Assembly: GCA_905171695.1 (NCBI GenBank)
Contig: LR991653.1
Coordinates: 1,292,957-1,338,149 of the forward strand
DNA length: 45,193 nt
Direction of reading: 5' to 3'
Origin: Candidatus Methanoperedentaceae archaeon GB37
GTDB lineage: Archaea > Halobacteriota > Methanosarcinia > Methanosarcinales > EX4572-44
Shown here: positions 7,552 through 15,525 of the stretch, piece by piece
Position numbering within the stretch: the stretch's first letter is position 1
Layout of the letters: each line of letters begins with the position of its first letter
Notes under the pieces: model-generated
Told to the model about the DNA's origin: nothing
Databases searched by the model: none
The model's input: only the letters and a program-made list of their open reading frames with translations
Program-made: the position numbers and the translations under genes

Positions 7552-8019
7552 GGCTGTCAGTTTGTCTTCGTCGAGGAGTGCAACTGTCCTCTTTCCTGTC
7601 AGCACTCCTGAGACCTCTCCTGGGTTGATGTGTAGTGTCTCTTTGTAGTCCACGAGTGGTGTGTGGGTGTGCCCACTTATAACGATATCGAACTCGTTAC
7701 TTCGGATGAGAGCGCCAACGATGGATTGGTCTGTTCCGTGTATCATCCCTATCCTCTTTTCTTTGTGGACGATCTCTATGAACTCTTCTGCTCTTCCTCC
7801 AGCTTCGGAGGCGTGTTTCTGGAGTTTTGTTCTGTCGCCGTCATTATTTCCAAATGAGATCATGAATGGGCAGTTGAGCTCTGAGAGCGTCTTTATCATG
7901 AATGGTGAGACGACGTCTCCCGCGTGGAGTACTATTTCGGCTTTCTCATCGTTGAAGAGGTTCACAGCTTCTCTCAGTGCGGTTATATTGTCGTGTGAAT
8001 CTGATACGATGCCTATCAA
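7534..8019 (-). CDS. YfcE/MJ0936-type metallophosphodiesterase
   Basis: The 161-residue protein has all five metallophosphoesterase motifs: SDSH (Asp7, His9 region), HAGD near residues 36-39, GNND near 57-60, MIHGTD near 93-98, and GHTH near 116-119, followed by INPGEVSG. Length matches the small MJ0936/YfcE phosphodiesterases that hydrolyse phosphodiester model substrates with two divalent metals. The physiological substrate is unknown. It stands alone on the minus strand; the 3' end contains one unit of a 17-bp tandem duplication. Confidence 0.9.
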   Translation of the reverse strand: MIGIVSDSHDNITALREAVNLFNDEKAEIVLHAGDVVSPFMIKTLSELNCPFMISFGNNDGDRTKLQKHASEAGGRAEEFIEIVHKEKRIGMIHGTDQSIVGALIRSNEFDIVISGHTHTPLVDYKETLHINPGEVSGVLTGKRTVALLDEDKLTAEIITL

Positions 8020-8168
8020 TTCTGGATCACCTCTCTTGTCTTGTTGGGTTGTTATGTGATTAAAAGCTTCTTCTTTCTTCAGGTATGATGGTTATAAGCA
8101 TTATTATTATATCTATGAAAAAATATTATATATGATGACGTTATATCAGAAGGACAGGAGACAAAACG

Positions 8169-8375
8169 ATGGAATGGATATGGGAACAACCTGTAGGAAG
8201 ATGGAAAGTACAAACAAGCAGAAGAGACGGTACTGTAAGAGTACAGGACGAAAAAGGGCGCATACTACTTGAACGAGAGAACATGAGCGAAGCTGCAGTG
8301 AAAATGATCGAAGAAAACTTCCTGAACATAGTAGCCAACGAGAAGAAACCACACCAAGATCTCATGTTCCAGTAA
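8169..8375 (+). CDS. Small conserved-looking hypothetical protein
   Basis: The 68-residue protein starts MEWIWEQPVGRWKV, continues with QTSRRDGTVRVQDEKGRILLEREN as predicted beta-hairpins, and ends in a helix (SEAAVKMIEENFLNIV). A good ribosome-binding site (AGGACAGGAG) lies upstream, and an AT-rich TATA-like stretch (AAATATTATATATG) lies near 8120-8133, so expression as a single gene is likely. I do not recognise the family. The alternating basic and hydrophobic strand pattern could bind nucleic acid, but that is a guess. Confidence 0.65.
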   Translation: MEWIWEQPVGRWKVQTSRRDGTVRVQDEKGRILLERENMSEAAVKMIEENFLNIVANEKKPHQDLMFQ

Positions 8376-8386
8376 AAACAAAAACG

Positions 8387-8454
8387 ATACCTCCACACCT
8401 TACCCACCCTCTCCTCCCCTCACACCACCTCAACACCACCCATAGAGACACCCA
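8387..8454. other. 68-base G-free, C-rich tract downstream of the small gene
   Basis: From 8387 to 8454 the plus strand contains no G at all and is dominated by CC, CT and CA steps (for example CCCACCCTCTCCTCCCCTCA). It lies immediately downstream of the 68-residue gene. An unstructured C-rich, G-poor transcript resembles a factor-dependent termination region, but no such site is defined for this organism. Confidence 0.5.
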
Positions 8455-8628
8455 CGCAACACACACCATACATTCAGAGGCTATCAAACCGCCCTATTAA
8501 AAGACGGATAACTTACAAAAGAGATATATGTCATGATGCGATCATGGGGTTGATAGACACGGTAATAGGAGGGTTTTGAGGGTTTCTTATACTATTATTA
8601 ATGCTATTACCGGTGGAGGAGGATAAGC

Positions 8629-9246
8629 CTGAGAAGTACATCAACGAACATACAAAAGAAACTACCAGAGCCTAGATATGAGAGCGACACCTCGGTCGAA
8701 GAGGCTCTGCTCAAAAGAAGATCAGTCAGAGAGTATAAAGATGAACCACTGACGCTCACCGAACTCTCTCAACTCCTCTGGGCAACGCAAGGAATCACCG
8801 ACCCAATAAGAAGCTTTAGAACAGCACCCTCCGCAGGCGCACTCTACCCACTTGAAGAATACGTGGCAGTTAGCAACGTAAAAGGAGTTACAAAAGGCGT
8901 CTATAAATATAAACCCCATGAACATGAACTCGTGAAGATCAAGGACGGAAATGCAAGGGATGAGCTGACCGCTGCAGCCATTGGACAAACCTGTGTCAGA
9001 GAGAGCGCCATCGTTATCGTACTCTCTGCAGTTTATGAACGAACAACTCAAAGATACGGCGATAGGGGCATTAGATACGTGCAGATGGAAGCCGGGCACG
9101 CTGCACAAAATCTTTATCTACAAGCTCTCTCCCTGAATCTCGGCACGGTAGTCGTCGGAGCACTTAAAGACCAGGAAGTAAGAAAAATTCTAAAGATGCC
9201 AGATGAAGAATATCCGTTATACCTAATGCCTGTTGGAAAGATATAA
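8629..9246 (+). CDS. SagB/ThcOx-type nitroreductase family protein, non-standard start
   Basis: The frame reads LPEPRYES, then SVEEALLKRRSVREYKDEPLTLTELSQLLWATQG near residues 25-60, TAPSAGALYPLE near 70, and AGHAAQNLYLQALSLNLGTVVVGAL near 151-175. These are the FMN-binding and signature segments of the SagB-type nitroreductases, which oxidise or reduce small substrates with FMN. No ATG, GTG or TTG lies between the upstream in-frame stop (8599) and the conserved part. A strong GGTGGAGGAGG ribosome-binding site (8612-8622) is placed correctly for CTG at 8629. An ATG at 8601 is out of frame. Either CTG is used or a small deletion broke the 5' end. The neighbour downstream is a mobile element. 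Confidence 0.75.
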   Translation: MRSTSTNIQKKLPEPRYESDTSVEEALLKRRSVREYKDEPLTLTELSQLLWATQGITDPIRSFRTAPSAGALYPLEEYVAVSNVKGVTKGVYKYKPHEHELVKIKDGNARDELTAAAIGQTCVRESAIVIVLSAVYERTTQRYGDRGIRYVQMEAGHAAQNLYLQALSLNLGTVVVGALKDQEVRKILKMPDEEYPLYLMPVGKI

Positions 9247-9407
9247 AGCAGAATAAAAAACTTCGCTGCGCTTTGACCGACAATCCTCTCCTCCGGTTTG
9301 CCTCCCACCGATGATCAAACATCTCGAGGATAATTAGATTACGTGGAAACATATGAATGAACCGAAACCCTATGAGATTGATTGAGAAGAGAAAAAGAAG
9401 CTTGAAT

Positions 9408-9497
9408 TTCCAATATTCCCAAATAATTAGGCACTAGAAAAGTAAACTCTCCCCATAAGCTCTCTTTTTCCAGGAAAAAGCAAGTATTGTATTACGG
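9408..9497 (+). mobile_element. Left-end remnant of the IS1634-like element
   Basis: The 90 bases TTCCAATATTCCCAAATA...GTATTACGG closely match the left end of the IS1634-like element at 18832-18921, including the inverted-repeat end. They are followed at the same base by an IS5-like copy. The IS1634 transposase and right end are absent here. Confidence 0.85.
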
Positions 9498-10509
9498 TGC
9501 TGTGTTGAATAACTCTTAAGTTTCCTTCCTGTATTTCTCATTTGCAGGAGGGATGATTGGGATGCAGAGTAAGAGAAATTGGAAGGAATATAATGAAAAA
9601 CTTGTGCGGAGGGGAGAACTCTATATCTCATTGGATTTCCTTGAGAACTGGGATGAAGAATTAAATAGGATGAATGAGGGGAAGGTTGGCAGACCTTTCA
9701 GGTTTCCTCGAACCTTTATGTGTTTTCTAGCTTTCTTGCATGTAGCTTTCCTTCCATTAAGACAAATGGAAGGATTTTTGAGGAAATTATCAGAATATAT
9801 ACCTGAGTTAAAGGTAGCTGATTATTCCACTGTTTGTAAGAGGTTGAGGAAACTAGACTTTGAACTCTCTAGTAATCTTGGAGAAGATCTTGTAGTTGCA
9901 ATAGATTCGTCTGGTATGAAGATAACGAATAGAGGAGAGTGGATCAGAGATAAATGGAAAGACGAGAAAGGGTTGGATTAAGGTTCATATTGCTATAGAC
10001 GTTAAAACAAGGAAACTCTTAGCCTTAAAGATAACAGATGAAAGAACAGGTGATGGAAAGATGTTAAAACCTCTGGTAAAGCAAATTAAAGGAAGAGGTG
10101 GAGAGATAACTAGGGTATATGGTGATGAAGGTTATGATAGCAGAGAGAATTTCAATTATCTTGCTGAAAATGATGTAGAACCAGTGATCAAGATAAGAAG
10201 TAACTCTTCAACTAAGTCAAGAGGCTCTCCATCCAGAGCTAAGAGAGTAAGAGAACCCAAAAGAGTTAGGTCATGAAAGATGGAAAGATAAATACAGGTA
10301 TGGCTGCAGATGGACAGCAGAGAGTTTCTTCTCTGGTGTTAAAAGAGTATTTGGTGAAACATGCAGAGCAAGATCTCCAGAAGCTTTATTTCAAGAAGTA
10401 AAGATGAAATTCATCTTCTACAACATGCTCATAAGTGTTTAAGCCTACATTCTCAGAGAAACAATTACCTGAAGATATACCCCATCCAGCTAATTGTTCA
10501 ACACCAGCA
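9498..10509 (+). mobile_element. IS5-like element copy X1 (1012 bp)
   Basis: The ends are TGCTGTGTTGAATAAC on the left and TTGTTCAACACCAGCA on the right, forming an inverted repeat. The element is nearly identical to X2 (18922), X3 (35963) and X4 (43042). The right flank (GTAGTTGGA) does not repeat the left flank (GTATTACGG), so no target duplication remains, unlike X2 at the same insertion point in the same host element. Confidence 0.9.
9553..10442 (+). pseudogene. IS5-family transposase with two frameshifts (X1)
   Basis: The intact protein would be about 296 residues. The first frame (9553-9981, ATG after GGAGGG) carries the N-terminal GKVGRPFRFPRTFMCFLAF and the first catalytic Asp (VVAIDSSG). 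An extra G in TGGAAAGACGAG shifts the frame before KGWIKVHIAID. The middle frame (10061-10276) has the second Asp, in VYGDEGYDS. A further shift near 10258 precedes KELGHERWKDKYRYGCRWTA and ESFFSGVKRVFGE with the catalytic Glu. This copy has GDEGYD where X2 and X3 have GDGGYD. It is inactive unless frameshifting is used. Confidence 0.85.
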
Positions 10510-10877
10510 GTAGTTGGAGAATTGTTAAATACAGCATCATAATTAAAAATTTTACCTAAATATAATTTATTGATTCTTCGGTTTTTGTGTGGGGAGGACA
10601 GTTTCATTTAACATAAGCGATATATAAATAACAGAGCATGAATAGAGTCCAACATCTGGTCTTATGCTTTGAAGAGAGACTCGGTTTCAAAAAGATTCAA
10701 ATGCTCTTTTTATCATGTTTATTACCATATTGGGTATACAAAGATGCAATGGTTGGTAACACATTATTTTTCATTGTATTCAATCATGCTGTGAAAAACC
10801 ATTATAGCGCCTACATGTCATAGAGATTCATGGTATCGCAAGGTACCGCGAAGATACAGAATGCATGTATAATGGGG
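10510..10877 (+). promoter_or_regulatory. Intergenic and leader region upstream of nrdH-nrdD
   Basis: No convincing gene lies in these 368 bases. A TATA-like CGATATATAAATAAC occurs near 10618-10632; if used it would give the nrdH-nrdD transcript a leader of about 230 bases. Short frames here (for example 10638-10823) lack a ribosome-binding site and family features. No known riboswitch was recognised. Confidence 0.4.
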
Positions 10878-10886
10878 ATGAATAAA

Positions 10887-11225
10887 ATGAAGGTTCAAGT
10901 ATACACGACCGATCTTTGCCCAAACTGCAAACGATTAAAGAAGGCACTGGAAAGCCAGAAGAAAGCATACAAGGAAGTGAAGATGGCAACATCAGAAGCC
11001 CTGACAGAACTCAACATGAACGGCGTATTCACTATGGCAGCACCGGTGCTCCAGGTAGAAGATACATTCTACACCTACGAGAAACTGTTTAAAGACGATG
11101 ATCTTGACCTTGAACTCTTGAAGAGGATACTGAAGGATGTGGAAGAGGATGTAGAAGAGGATGTGGAAGAGGATGTGGAAGAGGATGTGGAAGAGGCAGA
11201 AGAGATAGGGGAGGTCTCGGCATGA
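10887..11225 (+). CDS. NrdH-like glutaredoxin/thioredoxin with acidic repeat tail
   Basis: The protein of about 112 residues has a glutaredoxin-type N-terminus, MKVQVYTTDLCPNCKRLKKAL, with a CPNC active site, then PVLQVEDTFYTYEKLF as the later strand and helix. The start chosen is the ATG giving MKVQVY; ATG at 10878 is possible. The C-terminus is an unusual acidic tail with DVEE repeated five times. The stop overlaps the nrdD start (ATGA), so the two are co-translated. NrdH-like proteins deliver electrons to class III ribonucleotide reductase in some methanogens such as Methanosarcina barkeri; that role is inferred here from context. Confidence 0.85.
   Translation: MKVQVYTTDLCPNCKRLKKALESQKKAYKEVKMATSEALTELNMNGVFTMAAPVLQVEDTFYTYEKLFKDDDLDLELLKRILKDVEEDVEEDVEEDVEEDVEEAEEIGEVSA
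11136..11195 (+). repeat. Five tandem 12-bp units encoding DVEE
   Basis: GATGTGGAAGAG is repeated five times (one unit has GATGTAGAAGAG) inside the 3' end of the nrdH-like gene. It encodes (DVEE)x5, residues 84-103, followed by AEEIGEVSA. The near-perfect DNA identity indicates recent expansion by slippage. Confidence 0.95.
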
Positions 11226-13570
11226 CTGTGGAACAGAGAGAAGAGAGACTTGAGATACGAGAGAAGAGTCAGCAGAAGACGTATAGCTCACATGACCTTC
11301 GCAATCCAACGGTTCAGAAAACGCTTGAAGGTGCATCCCTCTCCATGCCAAAGGTTCGCACCACGGACGGACATTTCGTTGAATGGAAGAGAGAGCTCAT
11401 CATAAAACAACTTGTAAAGGAGACAAAGCTCTCAGAACAGTTCTACAGACTACCAGCGATAAGCGATGAAGTTGCAAAGGAGATAGCAAGAGAGACAGAA
11501 CGGCGTATTCAGAAGATGAACGTGGAGTTCCTCTCAGGACCGCTCATCCGGGAACTCGTGAATATCGTGCTTCTCGAACACGGGCACACTGAATGGCGCA
11601 ACATATCAACCAGAGTTGGAACCCCGGTCTATGATGCATACAATATAGATATGGGAAACGGGTTCGAGGCACGGGACAATGCAAACTTGCAAGAGAACGC
11701 CGAAACAAGCCACAAGAAGAAGGCAGATAAGATCTCTAAGGAGCAGTACTTACTACTCCTGCCACCAAAGATCGCAGACGCGCACCTGAAAGGCGATATA
11801 CACATCCACGACCTCGAATACCTTGGGACCAGGGCATTCTGCCAGGATTGGGACCTGCGCTACTTCTTCTACTATGGGCTCATGCCAGATGGGTCAGGCA
11901 CGAGGGCGAGCGTTGCAGGACCAGCCATGAAGCCAGAGGTTGCAGTGCTACACGCAGTAAAAGCCCTTGGAAGCGCCCAGACAAACTTTGCAGGCGGACA
12001 GGGATTCTACAACTTCTTAACCTTCCTCGCACCATACCTCGAGGGCTTGAGCTATGAAGAGATCGAGCAACTCATGCAGATGTTCGTCTATGAGATGACC
12101 CAGATGATGGTAGCCCGTGGCGGACAGCTCGTATTCAGCAGCGTCCAGCTATCCCCTGGAGTCCCGAAGCTCTGGCGCGACAAACCGGTCGTGTATAAAG
12201 GCAAGGTGTGGAACGGCGCTTCTGCACCGCTTCGAACATACGGGGAGTTCGAGCGGGAGGTCAGACTCGCATTCGAAGCCTTGATGCGCGTAATGCTCAA
12301 AGGAGACCACTGGGGCAAGCCATTCAACTTCCCCAAGCCAGAGATAAGCATAGAACCGGACTTCATGGAAGAGGATGTCGATTTTAACCGCAACAACCCG
12401 GACGTGCTAAGCTACGACGAACTCTACACCCTCGCCTTCGAACTCGCAGCAAAACACGGAGTGCCATACTTCGATAACCAATTACCAGAGTACCGCGGAG
12501 CAGGCAAAGGGATAAGCTGCTACCAGTGCTGCGCCTACAACTTCTCAACAAATAGCGAGGAAGACAGCGAATTCGATGAAAAACTCTACTTCAAAGACGG
12601 AAAACACTTCTCAATGGGCGCCTGGCAGGTGGTCTCAATCAACTGCCCACGCGCAGCCTACCGCGCAGGTGGCAACGATGAAAAACTCGTAGGAGAACTC
12701 AAAAGGATGATGGACATGGCAGTAGAACTATTCAAAGTCAAACGAGAATGGATGAACCGCGTAATCCAGAACAAACGAATGCCCTTTGCAACACAACAAC
12801 CAAAAGACCCAAACACAGGAGAGAAGGGGAGAATAGCAGTAGACCTTGAAAACCTCGTCTACACGATCGGAGTGATCGGCATAAACGAGATGGTGCAACA
12901 CCACACAGGACACCAACTCCACGAAGACCAGGACGCACTACGACTCGCAGTCCAGACGATGTACGAATTAAAGTTCTACGCAAAAGAACTGTCAGAGAAA
13001 CACAAGATGACGATCGCACTCGCACGCACACCAGCAGAGACAACCTGCCAGCGCTTCGCAGTATCAGACCTACTGCACAACGAATACCGCCACTGCGCAG
13101 AGACTGTAGTCAAAGGCGACCTCAAAAGAGCAAAAGAGAAGATGATAGAGACAAGAGACCTCCCAGTATACTACACAAACGGCACCCACGTCCCACCCTC
13201 AGCAGAGACCAGCCTCATCGAACGGATAAAAATCGAGCACAGATTCTTCCCAATAGTGGACGGTGGAAACATCCTCCACATCTGGCTTGGAGAAGCACAA
13301 CCAGACTCACACGGATTAAAAGAGTTCGCGATGAGACTTGCCAAGAAGACACAGGTCGGATACTTCGCCTTCACCCGCGACATAACAATATGCCTAAACG
13401 ACTACCATATCACACCAGGATTAAAAGAGAAGTGCCCAAACTGCGGAAGCGAGAACGTCGAACAGATGAGCAGAGTCACAGGATACATGCAAGCAGTCTC
13501 AGGCTGGAACGAAGCAAAGAAACAAGAACTAAAGGACAGGAAACGATACAACGCCAATGAGATGATATAA
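11222..13570 (+). CDS. nrdD: Anaerobic (class III) ribonucleoside-triphosphate reductase
   Basis: The 782-residue protein is a glycyl-radical ribonucleotide reductase that makes dNTPs without oxygen. It has an N-terminal ATP-cone-like region (VRTTDGHFVEWKRELIIKQL), a GDIHIHDLEYLGTRAFCQDW segment near residues 185-204, GAGKGISCYQCCAYNFST, the SINCPRAAYRAGG active-site segment, and YTIGVIGINEMVQHHTG. The radical Gly is Gly754 in SRVTGYM. Of the C-terminal zinc site, CPNC (738-741) is present. The first Cys pair is reduced to Cys724 with His729 nearby. It forms an overlapping pair with the nrdH-like gene. The activase NrdG is not in the window. Confidence 0.95.
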   Translation: MTVEQREERLEIREKSQQKTYSSHDLRNPTVQKTLEGASLSMPKVRTTDGHFVEWKRELIIKQLVKETKLSEQFYRLPAISDEVAKEIARETERRIQKMNVEFLSGPLIRELVNIVLLEHGHTEWRNISTRVGTPVYDAYNIDMGNGFEARDNANLQENAETSHKKKADKISKEQYLLLLPPKIADAHLKGDIHIHDLEYLGTRAFCQDWDLRYFFYYGLMPDGSGTRASVAGPAMKPEVAVLHAVKALGSAQTNFAGGQGFYNFLTFLAPYLEGLSYEEIEQLMQMFVYEMTQMMVARGGQLVFSSVQLSPGVPKLWRDKPVVYKGKVWNGASAPLRTYGEFEREVRLAFEALMRVMLKGDHWGKPFNFPKPEISIEPDFMEEDVDFNRNNPDVLSYDELYTLAFELAAKHGVPYFDNQLPEYRGAGKGISCYQCCAYNFSTNSEEDSEFDEKLYFKDGKHFSMGAWQVVSINCPRAAYRAGGNDEKLVGELKRMMDMAVELFKVKREWMNRVIQNKRMPFATQQPKDPNTGEKGRIAVDLENLVYTIGVIGINEMVQHHTGHQLHEDQDALRLAVQTMYELKFYAKELSEKHKMTIALARTPAETTCQRFAVSDLLHNEYRHCAETVVKGDLKRAKEKMIETRDLPVYYTNGTHVPPSAETSLIERIKIEHRFFPIVDGGNILHIWLGEAQPDSHGLKEFAMRLAKKTQVGYFAFTRDITICLNDYHITPGLKEKCPNCGSENVEQMSRVTGYMQAVSGWNEAKKQELKDRKRYNANEMI

Positions 13571-13727
13571 ATTATGAGTGGGTGATAAAGAGTATCCTTG
13601 CCAACAGAAAGAGAACATTAAAATTGCTGAAAGTATGAGTTATAAGCGATAAATATAAGAAGTTAAGAAGTAAAGTAGAATATAAAGTAAATAATGAAAT
13701 GTGACGGCAATATTAGGAGGAAGCTAA

Positions 13728-14032
13728 ATGGACGTAAGTACATCTGCTGGAGCAATTTTGAAAATAATACAAAGTAGGAAGAATTTACAAGATATTTAAA
13801 GGAACGAGCCATTCAATTGTACACTTACAAAATAGATTACATGGGGCACCCAAATTCCACAGATTATTGGGATGATCTTTCTTTATTAGCATCGAGCGGT
13901 CTAATTGGTTTTAAGGGAGAGAATCCCACACTATTTATAACTGAAAGAGGACTAAAAACAATAGACGAATTGGGACTGGAGTTGCCGCCTCAAATAGATG
14001 AGGCTTTAACAGAATTCCGCTGGAGAAAGTAG
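13728..14032 (+). pseudogene. Disrupted small gene, winged-helix-like C-terminus
   Basis: A strong ribosome-binding site (AGGAGGAAGCT) precedes ATG 13728, but the frame (MDVSTSAGAILKIIQSRKN) stops at 13799. A second frame from 13817 carries the rest: YTYKIDYMGHPNSTDYWDDLSLLASSGLI, then NPTLFITERGLKTIDEL. The layout (YKI-Y-G, DDL-LL-GLI, then T-RGL) recalls YwgA- or Panacea-like winged-helix proteins. A single frameshift near 13780 would join the halves. A TATA-like GATAAATATAAG lies near 13648-13659. I treat it as a broken gene next to IS debris; the family call is weak. Confidence 0.4.
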
Positions 14033-14065
14033 TTTGCAATTGTCATTAGAGTCTGTGATCTACAA

Positions 14066-14506
14066 ATGGTATTTGTTTCCTTGGGTGACATTTATTCCGA
14101 TGTTAGGAATACTACTAACAATAATGTTAGTTGTTATTCACAATCTTTACGATTTACCATAGATTTACCATATCTAGAACTATTAGCAATATGGATATTC
14201 AGCATCCCATGCATTATTGGTATAGACAAAATTTTTCATCAAATGCTCTATATATTTGTCAAAGAAGAAGTAAAGAAAGGTGATCATGATGAACGTATAA
14301 TTAAAATCATATCACATTTGATTAAAGTCGAAATTGAAAATCATCCAGCAAACCTATTCTGGCTTGACAGCAGATACAACAAGAATCTATCAAGCTTACT
14401 TGAAAATTTCAGTTACGCAATAAAACAAACAGTGGAAGGGATTGACAAATACGAAAAATTCACTGAAATAAGAAGCAGAATAGAATCTTTCTTCAAAATA
14501 GCATAA
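14066..14506 (+). CDS. Hypothetical protein, probably 5'-damaged membrane protein
   Basis: The 146-residue frame has one hydrophobic segment (YLELLAIWIFSIPCIIGIDKIF, residues 36-57) followed by a soluble helical region rich in Lys, Glu and Ile (VEIENHPANLFWLDSRYNKN, then IDKYEKFTEIRSRIESFFKIA). A different frame just upstream encodes another hydrophobic stretch (WYLFPWVTFIPMLGILLTIML), which suggests that a frameshift has separated the first membrane helix. No family was recognised. It may form an operon with the disrupted gene before it. Confidence 0.4.
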   Translation: MVFVSLGDIYSDVRNTTNNNVSCYSQSLRFTIDLPYLELLAIWIFSIPCIIGIDKIFHQMLYIFVKEEVKKGDHDERIIKIISHLIKVEIENHPANLFWLDSRYNKNLSSLLENFSYAIKQTVEGIDKYEKFTEIRSRIESFFKIA

Positions 14507-14762
14507 GACAATCTTCGGTTTGAAAGACTCGCATCTCTATTACCACAAACATGCGATTACAGAAATAAAAACGATCTCCTATGCCACACAATTGTTCTGT
14601 CAGTTCTACTTGAAGAATAGAATAAACATGGAAAGATTTATTGAAAGAATCAAGAGAAGAAAACTCTAATACTGATTACACTTTGCTGAAATTCTTTAAT
14701 TTCTATGATGAACCGTCTCAGTGGTTATTTAATTTTACAGAGAAACTGGAAAAAAGAGACCC
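14507..14762. pseudogene. Transposase remnant and shared 85-base repeat
   Basis: The plus strand reads IFGLKDSHLYYHKHAITEIK...KNRINMERFIERIKR, which resembles the C-terminal end of a DDE transposase. The last part (14676-14762) recurs in inverted orientation at 18748-18831 with few changes, both ending at AGGGTCTC. The shared stretch can encode KFFNFYDEPSQWLFNFTEKL. It is a mobile-element fragment of uncertain family. Confidence 0.4.
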
Positions 14763-14790
14763 TATTATATGTTTGCAAGTTCTATGACGA

Positions 14791-14880
14791 TCTCAGAGTT
14801 CTTTGTTGAATGCCTTATGGTAAACTCCTAAACCATCAGTTATCACAAACTTTGGCTTCTTCTTTCCGATTTGCTTTGCC
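14791..14880 (-). pseudogene. Fragment of a second DDE transposase (IS6-type)
   Basis: The minus strand reads AKQIGKKKPKFVITDGLGVYHKAFNKE, the typical second-Asp region (ITDGLGVYHKAF) of IS6-type or related integrase-core transposases. It is cut on one side by IS6-like copy B at 14881 and decays on the other. It differs from the transposase of copies A-E, so it is another element. Confidence 0.55.
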
Positions 14881-15462
14881 GGACGTGTCCACTTAACATA
14901 GATGCCACCTCAACCAATTATAATAAAGCATAAAGAGCTTACAGAACAAATTCCAGTTTTTAACAGGATTAAAAGAGCTAATTGATCAGAAAAATATCTT
15001 TATTCTATGTTTTAGTGTTGCATGAATTTTTTTGGTGGATTTCATGCTCCGAAAGGACTGATCGCTCAAATTCCAGATCCAGGCTTTTCAGTGCATCTAT
15101 AAGCCATGGGGCTTTATCAACGATGAATCCTGGCTCGCAGAACTCTTGACACTTCTCTGAAGGACCTTGAAACAAGATAATTCCTGTTTGTATAAACTCT
15201 CATCAGGATTAACTCGTTTTCCTCAACATTTACAGCAGAATAAACATAATACTCCTTTTTATCTTGCTTTAACAACTGTTTCGTCTAATGCAATGCTATC
15301 GAGTATCTTCTCTTCTTCTCTGATACAAGCAGGCAATTTCTCTTCAAACATTCCCTCTTTCCAAAGAGAGGTTTTAGATACTGGATGAAGCCAGAGAGAT
15401 AACTCTGGCAGTCCTCCTCACAGAAGACTCTCCCGTATTTATAATTTTATGTGGACGGGTCC
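14881..15462 (-). mobile_element. IS6-like element, degenerate copy B (hairpin type)
   Basis: The ends are GGACGTGTCCACTTAACATA and ATGTGGACGGGTCC. At 582 bp it is shorter than copy C because most of the transposase N-terminus is deleted. Remaining minus-strand fragments match copy C in several frames. The GCATGAA/ATTTCATGC hairpin replaces the catalytic-Glu segment near 15019-15047. The flanks (TTTGCC and AATGAT) show no target duplication. Confidence 0.8.
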
Positions 15463-15525
15463 AATGATTACTATCTTGAGACAGTATAATCACCTAAGCA
15501 CAAATCACCTATTAACTACCTCCTG

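Noticed and set aside
10638..10823. Short frame in the nrdH leader as a gene
   Set aside because: No ribosome-binding site, no family features; position suits untranslated leader.
11136..11195. Regular 12-bp repeats as a CRISPR-like array
   Set aside because: There are no spacers; the units are contiguous and encode DVEE in frame.
11222..11225. nrdH-nrdD junction as a programmed frameshift fusion
   Set aside because: It is an ordinary ATGA stop-start overlap.
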